DNA from: Uranotaenia lowii
Lineage: Eukaryota > Arthropoda > Insecta > Diptera > Culicidae
Length of the DNA: 64,000 nt
Assembly (NCBI RefSeq): GCF_029784155.1
Contig: NW_026597200.1
Span: forward strand, 1 to 64,000
Direction: 5' to 3'
Position 1 is the first letter of the stretch, and each line of letters starts with the position of its first letter. Shown in pieces: positions 43,305-53,330 of this stretch. The notes below the pieces were generated by a model. It saw only the letters and a program-made list of their open reading frames with translations. It did not search any database and had not been told where the DNA came from. The translations under genes were made by a program, and so were the position numbers.

Positions 43305-45505
43305 TAGTGGATATTTCAATCTTTTAACAAACATCGATGTTTTTTTTCAAATACCGTTCTCTTTGACTGATACTTTTTTTTCATATTTACAGTGAATTTT
43401 CGCGATTTACCGGGAATTGTTTTGTATTCCTTTCGGTTTCATCACCTCCGTTTTTATGAGTTTCTGTACTGTAAGCCAAATACGAAATCAGCAGAATTCC
43501 GTGGTTTCTTACCCCTAGCGGATGACAACAGGAAATGATAGCTGTTTACAGTTTTATGGTGCAGGTTTATATGCTGAGTGAGCGACTACTATTGACAATT
43601 GAAGATGATAAGAGTGGACAGAACTAATCTTGCTTAGAAGTTTAATTTAGTTAAAATAATTTTTCAAATTTCGACGTATGAAGAAAACTTAGATTGTGTC
43701 TGTCTTTGCAAGAAAACAGTATGACAGTCTCACTCAATTGTCTCTTTAAATAAAAAGAACCATAAAAACGAGACAAACTTGAAGGTGAAAAACAGTCCAA
43801 TAAAAATTAAAATAAATAAAATGAGAAAAAACAACAGCTCCGATTGTAAACCAAGCGAGTCGACGCAGAAGAATCTTTTTTCGAAGAAAAAAAAAAATGG
43901 CTCAAAAAAGATGAGATAGAATGTGCCGATTGTGTATGAGAAAAAAAAACTTTTTTTTTTAAACTTTGTTCAAAGTTCGCAATTGAGTGGAAATATTTTT
44001 TTTTTTAAATTCTTAAAAATCAAGAAATATAAACTTTTTTTAAGAATGGAAAAGAATAATCCGACAGCCAGAATCCAAACCGCGAAGAGAAACAAAAATG
44101 TTGATGAATGAAGAAACTGAATGCCATCATAAACCAGACACAAACAAAATTTGGAACATTTTAGTTCTAGGGTAGAATACCTTTTTTACAAACTAGTACT
44201 TATCAGTTTAGAAAAGGTTTTTCTAAAAAATTTTATTTGAGATTTTCTAAAACTTTCTATTTGGAAGTTAATGCTAGAACAATATTTCCCCAATCAACGT
44301 TATGTTAACATGTAGGACAACTGCCCTTACATGCTCCAGTTAGGCAAGTTAATCAATCTGCACTTCATAAGATCTGTGGTGTTGTCGACACTCAACGGAG
44401 CTCACTGTTGCAAAGTTTTGCAGATTAAAATCTGTCGCATCGTGTGCGCTTCACGAGACTGATGATGACTCATCAATGGGTGGTCGTCTGACTGAAACCA
44501 AGAGTGAATGCAATTCTCCATCATTCTTTCTGCTTCAGCAAAACCCAGAAACCTACAATCGGAAGGGAACGAAAATATAAATTTATAAATAACTTGAGTT
44601 GATGCAAATCAAAAATCGCGACTTCATTCGAAAAATGGAAGCACCCGGCCGGCTTCGGAGGGCCCGGATTCCGATGATCCCTGCTAACTAGCAACGGGAG
44701 GTCCCCGCCTCAGTTAATTTTAAAACAGTGTTGGTCCCTAAATAAATCTTCATGAATCGGTACCACGTCGACCTTGGATTCGTCTAAGATGTTGGCGCTC
44801 TCTCGTGATTTGGGTACCTCACCGAAAAAAAAATTAATCATATTTTTTCGTGGAAACAAAAGAGGGTTTCGCTTTCGATTTTGGTGATTCCGGAATGACA
44901 CCTTTTTTATTGCATTTGCTGGGTGTTCCTGGAAATCAAGAGAAGATTCAAAATTGGATGGTGGAACGAGGTTCGAAAATGAGGAAACCTAAATGAGGAA
45001 ATATTATCCTTGAGAAAAAACATTTTGAAAAGAAATTGAATGAACTTTCGGTCGCTAGAGTTCTAGTTCAGGTCCCAGCAAATTGAAAGTTCTTGAAGAT
45101 TCCCTCTGTTATCTTAAGGTTTTTTTTTCAGTTGTTTGAGGTAAAGTACAGACTTTTAGGAGTTTCGGGGCTTGAGGGTAAAGTTGATAGCTCGAGGTAG
45201 TTCATGGGTTGAGGGTTGGTTGATGTCGGCGAATTCAAGCTTGGAAAAATGCCAATAATCTAAGGCTTGCCAGGAGTACGGCAGCTTGGGGTGGCGGCTT
45301 GTCTTACTGTGGAAGTTTGAGCTGTTATGGGTTGAGTTCAAGTTAACTCGGAGGCACCAACACCTCAGTACGTAAATGTCCCAGGACCTGAACAGATCCG
45401 GAGGGGTCAGATTCCTACAGATTCCTGATCTTAACATTTTCCTCCGTTATCCTCATAGATCACGTAGAAGGCCTTTTCTTCATGACTCTACTCCGTTTTT
45501 TCTCA
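43305..45505. other. No gene recognised
   Basis: AT-rich with long A and T runs (43.83-44.05 kb), then a GC-richer patch at 44.64-44.71 kb. Open frames of 62-93 codons on both strands match nothing I know. Confidence 0.35.
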
Positions 45506-46046
45506 TACAGAGTGACAAAAAAGTCCTGCCAGACTTTTTTTGGGGTCGCCTGTAGCCTATACGTTACATCTCTCTGGTGCCATCTATATGTCAAATGAAA
45601 GGGCTAACTTTGCTGCTCATAGTGGCAGAGTTGAGAGCAGCTGTTATCGCTGAATATGTGAGAGGGTATAAACCCGGACACATATTCAACATATTCAAAC
45701 ACCTGAAACCGCTCGTAATCAACCGGAAAGTCCATAAATCGATACCTAGAGACCAGAGGCACCGAGGAGACACGATCTGGAGACACGATCTGGACGACCA
45801 AGGTCTGTGAGAACTCCAAGGTTGAAAAAAATTATACGCGACCGGACGTGCGCGCCGCTTGCGACGACTTTCCGAGACGTCTGAAGCTGGTTCGATCAGA
45901 GAAAGGTGGTGTAATTCCGAGATATCGTCTGTGAAGAATCTTGATGAGTTACTGAATAAAGCTATGAAAGTCAGATTTTGATGTTCTTCTTATTTTTTGA
46001 AATATCGAGATTTTTCTGTGTGACCGGACTTTTTTGTCACTATGTA
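45506..46046 (+). mobile_element. Internally deleted mariner (ITmD37-like) element, second family
   Basis: The element 45508-46044 has termini CAGAGTGACAAAAAAGTCC and, from the right, CATAGTGACAAAAAAGTCC, flanked by TA. It carries the start of a transposase (AELRAAVIAEYVRGYKPGHI, then an HTH-like NRKVHKSI) joined to a C-terminal piece (RPDVRAACDDFPRRLKLVRS then EKGGVIPRY, with stops before and after). The catalytic centre is absent, leaving a short non-autonomous copy with both ends. Confidence 0.85.
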
Positions 46047-47479
46047 AGTCACGTAGAGGGACTTCTTCTTCATGACTTGTCTCTTCATTTGCAATCCAAA
46101 TTAGTTAATCGGATCGGCCCACGTGTCATTGATTGGATTAAATCGTGTCCCAGGACTCAATGTTCCGAAAATCAATCAAAATAAACACTCAGGATGCGTT
46201 TCCTGTTGGATACATTCTGATTGTATAATGGGATAGCGCCTCTCGCAACTGCTTCGCCCGACTGGTATGCAATCTCGATCAGCGCTCTACTCAGCAATGC
46301 CAACCGAGTCCCATCATTCAGAATCATCGGCTTTGCAAACATCGCATATCGGAGATGAGTGAGATACCAAATGATCCATTCTGAATGTCACTCACTCAGT
46401 ATCCGCCTGGCTGATTAGAAATTGAAAAGACGGCGGAAGTGACCATCTTTCCATCACAAACACAACTACAGTTTGATTTTATTCTTACTGTAGTAAAAAA
46501 AGCTGTAAAATCAAATAAATTTATTAATTGGCTATGTTTAAAATCAAACAACATTTGCTAATGATCGGTTACATGTATCACTCGCTCACTGCCTGAACCA
46601 TTCACTCCTGATCCTAGCCCAACAGGATTCGCCGTATGCATCGCTCAATGGTGAGATTCCAATTTGATGATAGTGCTGCACTGTTTTGACAGCAAACATC
46701 GTGCGAGGTGATCTTAATTTTAGCGGTGAATAGAACGATCGATGATCGGATAAGTCCAGTAGCAATCCAAAACCCGATCGCTGTACGTTCAGTTGGAAGT
46801 GCAATCAGCAACATTCATTGAAAATGAGTGATTTTCGGAACACTGCCAGGACTCTCCTGTCCTTACAGCATAGCCTAACCTAACGTAAACATAGAATTCA
46901 ACAATCCTAGAGAATACGCTATCAAATACTTCGACCATTCTGGTTGTAACGCCAGCTATCAAATGATCAGGAACTGTAAACTCACGCTTTTCTCGCTCAA
47001 GAGCTGTCCCATCACTTCCAGTACAACTTCAGTGGGATCCACGGGCAACGCAATTGGTTGGGCAGCCGCCTAATCGCAAAACTCCAAAAGAATTTGGGAA
47101 TGGCCATCAAGCTATCCCTTTTGAAAGCCTAGCACAGAATTGGTCACAGGGGTCCAGACTTAGAGGCAGACCGACGTTTATCGGATGAAACATTCGACGC
47201 CCATATCCACTTCATGGTCGGTCTAGCGACGCTCGTCGAAGCACGCCACGGCGAGCACCCGGGTATCTCCAGTTTGCAACTCAATAAGATGACCCTCGTT
47301 ATCCTCTTCGCCTCAAAGTTCTAGGGCCTCTTACTTTGATCTTTTGCAAAACCGCGATAACGCTTTAAAAAGTGGGATTTCATATTCGTGGCAGTATTTT
47401 CCAAGGCAATCCTCATGAACGAAGCCACCTCCACCATGTCCTCATACCTGTCCTCTTGAGACCTCGAATACTGGCCTTT
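46047..47479. other. No gene recognised
   Basis: Mixed composition without clear repeats. TCACTCACT and GATCG-rich patches near 46.35-46.83 kb. Short frames only. Confidence 0.35.
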
Positions 47480-47840
47480 TTTTCAACACACTAGCGTGGT
47501 GGAACTTCGTTAAAGTTACGATGACTCCCGACGAGGACGTCAGCCTGCACTGACTCAAAAGGCGAGGCCCGACGTCGAAAGTCATTCTACTCCGAGAATA
47601 TTCTTCGTCAATGAAAAAAACCTCTTTCCCTACGAGACGTCCAATACGGAGAAGGTCAAATCTAACTCTCACAACTTCATAAGTAGGAAACGACACTACC
47701 TAGAAACTCCCCAGAGATGAAGTTAAACTACCCACTACGCGGCGTATCTACGGCAATTACTAAGCTGGTTGATGTTGCCTTAACTTTTCATCCCGGACGA
47801 TGAAATCATCCTATACCTTTTGAAGCCTGCTGTAGACCCG
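47480..47840 (-). repeat. Diverged copy of the R1-associated 3' repeat
   Basis: Landmarks GAGGACGTCA, GGCCCGACGTCGA, ACTACCTAGAAACTCCCC and GATGTTGCCTTAACTTT follow the same order as in the unit at 49.9-50.13 kb, with many changes. As in that locus, it lies just 3' (minus strand) of an R1-like C-terminal fragment. Confidence 0.55.
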
Positions 47841-47849
47841 AACTACTTT

Positions 47850-48300
47850 GCAAAGTAATCATAATCCTGCTGAATTAATCGTAAAGGATGGTGTCTTATC
47901 ATATGTCGTGCTTGATCTATAAGCGGCGAATGTGGGCGTGAAACCAAGTAGAGGTACTTTACGAAGCATTCTTGGCCAGTCGCAAACCGCCTCATGTAGC
48001 AGATAACTTCATCGTGTTTTCTTCCAACGAGTTTTCGATGTTCAACCACTCAGAGACTTGTTGTCGAAGCAGGAGACATCTTCCTCGAGTACGACGAGAT
48101 GGGCATGGCTCCTGCCCTGCGCTCCCGAAGAAGCGGTCCAATATTCGCTGATAACCACGGGTCTGGGTCTTGGGTCTGTACACTGCCAAGTCTGTTCTCC
48201 ATGGCAGGGGCGGAGTGCAACAACGTCCTGGTGGTGTTCGGGACCCAACACCAGTCCTCCTGCGAGATATCGGGGGTTAGCTGCGGGCCTTGCGAGCCCG
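47850..48300 (-). pseudogene. R1-like C-terminal fragment, heavily decayed
   Basis: Minus-strand pieces in different frames (GAMPISSYSRKMSPASTTSL, EWLNIENSLEENTMKLSAT and a CFVKYLYLVSRPHSPL-like run) parallel the segment with GVMPISVLLEEDVYCYDNKD at 50.8-51.15 kb. Multiple frameshifts are present. It is the same family as the better preserved fragment there. Confidence 0.5.
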
Positions 48301-48305
48301 TGACT

Positions 48306-49452
48306 ACAAAAACAAACTGAAGCAACCAACAACAAATTAGCGATTGGAAACTTGGTACATGGAACTGTCGATCTCTAAATTTCGTGAGCATTACCCAGGT
48401 GCTCTCCAACGAATTGAAGAGCCACAAATTCGACATCGTAGCGCTGCGGTAGGTATGCTGGAAGGGCTCCACGGTACGAACGTACCCAGATTGTCCTGCC
48501 ATCTACTAGAGCTGCGGCAACACACACGAGCTTGGAACAGCTTTTGTAGTGATGGGAAAGATGCAAACGCGCGTCATCGGATGGTGGCCGATCGACCCAC
48601 GAATGTGCCGGTTGAGGATCAAGGGCCGGTTCTTCAACATCAGCGTCATCAACGTGCACAGCCCTCACCTTGGACAAAGAGGAATTCTACGCGCAGCTTG
48701 AGCGTGATTACCCAAAAACATGATATCAATATCGTTCTCGGGGATTCTCGGGCATCATAGACGTCAAATCCTGTAGAGGCGCCAGCGTCGAGTCAGACCA
48801 CTATCTGGTGATGGTGAAGATGCGCCCAGAACTCTTCGTAGTGAACGACATACGAAATCGATGCCCGCCTCGATTAAATATCGCACGACTGAAGTAACCT
48901 GTGGTCGCGGCAAACTACGCGCAATTGCTCAAAGCAGCGCTGCCGACAGAGGGCGAGCGTAACGAAGTCCCTCTCGAGGACTGTTGGGATACCATCAAGA
49001 CAATCATCAACAGCGTTGTGGAGAGCGTCATCGGGCTTGTAGAACGAAGTCTACGGAACGACTGGTTCGACGAGGAGTGTAGGAGGGTGATGGACGAAGA
49101 GAAGCACTCGTCGAAACGTGGAAAACACCGACAGCGGAATAGGCAGCCGGTCCGAATTTCCCAGGAGAAAAAGCGCTGCCTAGAGGAGGAGAAGCTCAAC
49201 ACATCCCGCAAAGGCTTCGTGCAGTAAGCCGAAATGTGCTGGGATAAGGACGAAGGCATCCTAACGGACAATCACGATGTGATCAAAAGGTGGAAGCAGC
49301 ACTTCGATGAACACCTGAACGGTTTCGGTTCCGAGACTGGTCGAACCCGCTTGTCGGAACTAAAAAACAAAAAAAAAAGCTTGTCCAGTAATAACAAAGT
49401 CACGATCGCAGCAACGGCTAACGACTTGAGGACCGACATCTTATCGCAATGA
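48306..49452 (+). pseudogene. RTE-like retrotransposon: endonuclease and linker portion
   Basis: The endonuclease begins near 48342 with KLGTWNCRSLNFVSITQVLS and continues with KSHKFDIVALR, GWWPIDPRMCRLRIKGRFFN and ISVINVHSPHLG (frames shift). A SDHYLVMVKM motif near 48795 closes it. A linker follows from 48901 (NYAQLLKAALPTEGERNEVP, RNDWFDEECRRVMDEEKHSS) and KRWKQHFDEHLNGFGSETGR (about 49281). The RT core is absent: other sequence begins near 49.45 kb and the C-terminal end returns at 51.77 kb. The family is that of the fragment at 17.5-18.56 kb. Confidence 0.75.
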
Positions 49453-49810
49453 CTCGAGATTCCCACAAAAACCTTCCCTCTTCGCGACTCGAGGCCTGAT
49501 CTCTCCTTTAACGACTCAAGATCCGACCCCTCTTGGTATCGACTCGAGGTTGATCTCTCCTCTGCACGATGAAAGGCCCAAACTCACCTCTAGTGAATCT
49601 AGATCTGACCTCTGCTCGAAATGACTCGAGGTGATCATTTATATCCCTCCTCTTCTTGATTAAAGGCCTGATCTCTCCTCTTGTGACTCGAGACCCGACC
49701 TCTTATCGTAAAGACTCGAGCTTAACCACACAAACCTCTCTTCCTAAGATTCGAGGCCTGACCTCTCCTCTAACGACTCGAAGCCTGACCTTTTATATCA
49801 GGATTCGAGG
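49453..49810. repeat. Degenerate CTCGAG-rich minisatellite
   Basis: A dozen loosely repeated phrases such as GACTCGAGGCCTGATCTCTCC, ACGACTCGAAGCCTGACC and GACTCGAGACCCGACC, spaced roughly 25-45 bp, alternate with diverged variants. Overlapping open frames here are a by-product of the repeat. It leads into the larger units that follow. Confidence 0.65.
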
Positions 49811-50620
49811 TTTGCCACCTTTATGCCCGTCGTGTGCCGATCGAGGGCAGCTTATCTTAGACTTGCGCCTGGAACAGCACACGCGCGGGACATAACGTAA
49901 CTACTCGGACGATTCCTAACGAAGACGTCATCCTCCACTCGAAAAGTTCGCCCGACGTCGAGAGCCACTCTACCCGTGGGTATTCCTCGATCGTCTTTTC
50001 CCCGCAGCTTCGGTCCTTGGGAACCGCACTACTCGGAAACTCCCCGAAGGTGGAGCATCCTACGCACGAACGCGGCGTACCCAAGACATCCGGTACGCAG
50101 AAGATGTTGCCTTAACTTTGTAGCTTCAAACCGTGGGGTCGGACGCACACAACTCGACAGGACCCCGTCAATGGGGCAAGTCTACTCCGACCGTTGCCGG
50201 TTTTCTTTTATCCTTTTGGCTGACAACCCTAGGATTTTCGGCCCGTGGGTTTTTCTGCCCGTCTTGTGCCAGACCGAGAGCAGCTTGTCCTGGACTCGGA
50301 CCTGTCACGGCACACATTCGGGACTTTGAACGCTACGACTCGGATGTTTCCCGACAGTGACGACACCCTACACCGACTCGAGAGGCTCGCCCGGCATCGA
50401 GAGCCTCTCTACCCGTGGGTATCCCCCGACAGTGGTTAACCCTCTTCCCTCGAGATCCGCTACGAGGAAGGTAAAGTCTTATCCCCGCAGTTTCCCTCTT
50501 AGGAAGCGGCACTACTCAGATACCTCCCGACATTGGGGTATCCTACACACGTTCGCGGCGCACCCCTGACCTCCGCTTCGCAGAAGATGATGCCTTATCT
50601 TTGTTCGCGGACTGCCGTTG
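49811..50620 (-). repeat. Tandem 3' repeat units of an R1-like element (two copies)
   Basis: Unit A (about 49830-50130) and unit B (about 50150-50610) share the ordered landmarks CCGTCTTGTGCC/CGTCGTGTGCC, TCTACCCGTGGGTAT, GCACTACTC, ACTCCC/CCTCCCG, GCGGCGTACCC/GCGGCGCACCC and CGCAGAAGATG-TGCCTTA. Unit B runs directly into the C-terminal codons of the R1-like fragment, so on the minus strand these units look like its 3' end region repeated in tandem. Confidence 0.6.
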
Positions 50621-51445
50621 GTTCCAGCTCCTCTGCAGGGCAGTCATGATCCGGGTGAACCCATCGCTGACCGCATGCCAAGTGTTGGAATCCGCACACA
50701 TCCGTACAACGTTATCTGCTGTCGTGTAAGGCCCACAGGCGGCAAATATTGAAGTACGTACCGCCGCAAACCGCGGACAGACAAACACCACATGCTCGGG
50801 TGTTTCCTCTTCGTCACCACAATCTGGGCAATATGGCGAAGCCACATGTCCAAACTGGTAGTGGGTACTTCATGAAGCATCCATAACCAGTCAGGAAATG
50901 CGTCATATAGAAGTCCACTTCACCGTGCCTTCTTACGATCCAGCTCCCGATGTGCGGGATCAGACGATGGGTCCACCTTCCTCTCGTTGAGCTGTCCCAC
51001 AGCTGCTGCCAGTTGGACATCGAGTCCTCATTGGCGAGGTCTCGTACATTGGGCGTATCTTTGTTGTCGTAGCAATAGACATCCTCCTCAAGCAAAACCG
51101 AGATGGGCATAACACCCGCTACTACACAGGCGGCTTCGGACGACATGGTCCGTTATCCGCTGATAACCCGCAGGTTCATTAGCCGCTGCACGCTGCTAGT
51201 CGCTGCAGGTTACAGCTTCTTCCCAGGGCCTGCCTCCAGGCCGCTGCTCCGTACCGCAAGATCGATGTGGTCACACTTGCCAGGATCCGCCTTTTGCTGC
51301 TTTGGATGGCCGAGGAGTTCGGCATCATCCGTGTTAGTGCGGCCGTGGCCATTGCCGCTCTCTTGCACACGTAATCGACACGGCTCGTAAAGCTGAGCCT
51401 GTCGTCAATCATCACCCCTAGGTACTTGGTTGCGCGTTTGGACAC
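50543..51445 (-). pseudogene. R1-clade retrotransposon C-terminal fragment
   Basis: Minus strand, three frame segments. 51445-51179: TKYLGVMIDDRLSFTSRVDY and KRRILASVTTSILRYGAAAW, the region after RT. 51146-50814: a conserved linker (NWQQLWDSSTRGRWTHRLIP, GEVDFYMTHFLTGYGCF). 50845-50543: a Cys/His knuckle SPYCPDCGDEEETPEHVVFV with CPRFAAVRTSIF after it. Only the 3' third of the ORF is present, with frameshifts. It sits between tandem repeat units. Confidence 0.8.
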
Positions 51446-51764
51446 GATGGGATCAGTCTACTCCGACCGTTGTCTGGTCTTTTTGTATCCCTCTGGCTGG
51501 CAATCCTAGGATTTTCGGCCCGCTGCTTTTTCTGCCCGTTCTGAACGTTACGACTCGGACGTTTCGAGATCCTCTCTACCCGTGGGTCTCCACCGACAGT
51601 GGTTAACCCTCTTCATGCGAGGTCCGCTACGAGGAAGGTATAGTCTTATCCCCGCCGTTTCCCCCCTCAGGAAGCGGCACTACTCGGATACTCCCCGGCG
51701 CTGGGATATCCTACACACGTTCGCAGCGCACCCATGACCTCCGCTACGCACGGAGTGTAACATG
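51446..51764. repeat. Third copy of the R1-associated repeat unit
   Basis: Landmarks TCTACTCCGACCGTTG, AATCCTAGGATTTTCGGCCC, CCGACAGTGGTTAACCCTCT, CTACGAGGAAGGTA and GGAAGCGGCACTACTC match unit B in order. This copy lies upstream of the R1-like fragment, so fragment and repeats alternate as in a head-to-tail or rearranged insertion. Confidence 0.7.
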
Positions 51765-52168
51765 ACGCTCATTAGACCGGTTGTTTTCTACAGGCACGAG
51801 ACATGGATATTGCTCGAGGAGGACCTACGTACGCTACGAGTGTTAAGAACCATCTTTGGCGGCGTGCAGGAGAACGGAGTGTGCAGACGAAGGATGAACC
51901 ATGAGCTCACGCGACTCTACGGCTAACGCAGTATCCAGAAGGTGGTGAAGGCTGGACGGATACGCTGGGCAGGTCATGTTGCGAGAATGCCGGACGACTG
52001 TCCTTTAAAACAGGAACGAGATGAATAGGAGCGCAACGAGCGAGGTGGTTAAACTAAGTGGAACGTGATCTGGCGAATGTGGGATGTCAGAAAAATTGGA
52101 GAACTGTTGCCATGAACCGAATGAATTTTAGGAATTATGTTCGTTAAGTTAAGTTAAGTTAAGTTAGA
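51765..52168 (+). pseudogene. RTE-like retrotransposon C terminus with GTTAA tail
   Basis: Frames read LIRPVVFYRHETWILLEEDL, GGVQENGVCRRRMNHELTRL and AGRIRWAGHVARMPDDCP, the C-terminal region of RTE-like ORFs. The sequence ends in four GTTAA units (about 52142-52167), the short 3' microsatellite expected of this group. It probably belongs with the 5' portion at 48.3-49.45 kb, the pair being split by about 2.3 kb of inserted sequence and deletion. Confidence 0.7.
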
Positions 52169-53330
52169 CGGAATACAATGAAAATAAAATAACACTGCCA
52201 AATGTGCGCAACTTTTCTGCTTTACAAGCAATAATATCTGGTACAGAGGTGTACTGTTATAGACTTTTGAGGCTACGTTCTACGAGCTACGGTAAAACGG
52301 CTTTTGAAGGAGCAGGAGTTCCGTATTGCCGCTTCAGAGATCCAAGTTCCTAAGGATTCAAAAGAGTAGTTTTGTTTGAATGGTAGAAAAGTACAGGTTG
52401 AATCAGATCAATGAGCCTTGTAAACCTCCCTTGTTAGACTTGTTCTTTGATAGTTTGATCAGTTCCTGCATCCCGGCCATGGCATGTGCCAATTGAGGGT
52501 TCTTTTTGTAGGAAAATCCATATTGGTGTATGCAGTGAAAAACGTCCAGGTGCTTCCCAAGGATATTAACCCTCTCAAAACGACAGAGCTGCGCGAGTTG
52601 AAACATATTCGGGCAGCGTCTTGTGGAATCTGAAGAACAAAAGACAGTTGTCAGCGTGATGATGTTCAACGTTTTTCGTTCGCAGAAGGTTCAAGTGAAG
52701 ATTGATTTGTGGAGGGATGGCGTACAGCCGGTCCTGGCAAAACAAATCATCACATGTGCTGCTCTCCCTTTCCTTCTATCGACTACACGGACTTGGCCGG
52801 CGTCGTTATTGGTTCATGGAGGTTCTCAAAACTGAACAGTGAGATTGTGTTGCTTGTTCCAAACATCCTTTCATTTGGTTCATTGTGCAATGTTGATTAT
52901 CTCGAACCAATCACGGAGTGCAAACATTATGCGTAGGTGAACCGTAGTTGAAAACAAGCTCAAGCTCAGAAGGTTCAAGTGTAGTGTGTTTTAGTAATTT
53001 TAATTATCGTCTGGCACAAGTCTGTCTCGAAAATTCTACATCAGGAATACAATCAAAATGTGTGTGTGTCAAACATGAAGACAACAGTTGTGTCTGACAC
53101 TAAATTACACGAATGGTTATCGAAGTTTTAAAAATGTCACACATATTTTTGTCTTATCTTACAAGTTGTCAATTTTTACTACTGTGGATGATTTTTTCGT
53201 CTCGTGTCTCTCAATACAATCTACAACCAAACCCACCCAACCCATATCTGATAAAACGCAAGATAGTGTAACCGAAATGTGTGTACTAATCATCGTTTTC
53301 CTACCCTCTTCTCTTCTCCATCAATTTCAG
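52169..53330. other. Probable intron sequence upstream of the exon at 53,331
   Basis: No recognised transposon. An 88-codon minus-strand frame (52403-52669, containing NPQLAHAMAGMQELIKLSKN) looks protein-like but I cannot name it and it has no clear ATG. It may be a fragment of an old retrocopy. Its end carries a branch-point-like ACTAAT (53285) and a pyrimidine tract before the acceptor at 53330. Confidence 0.4.
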
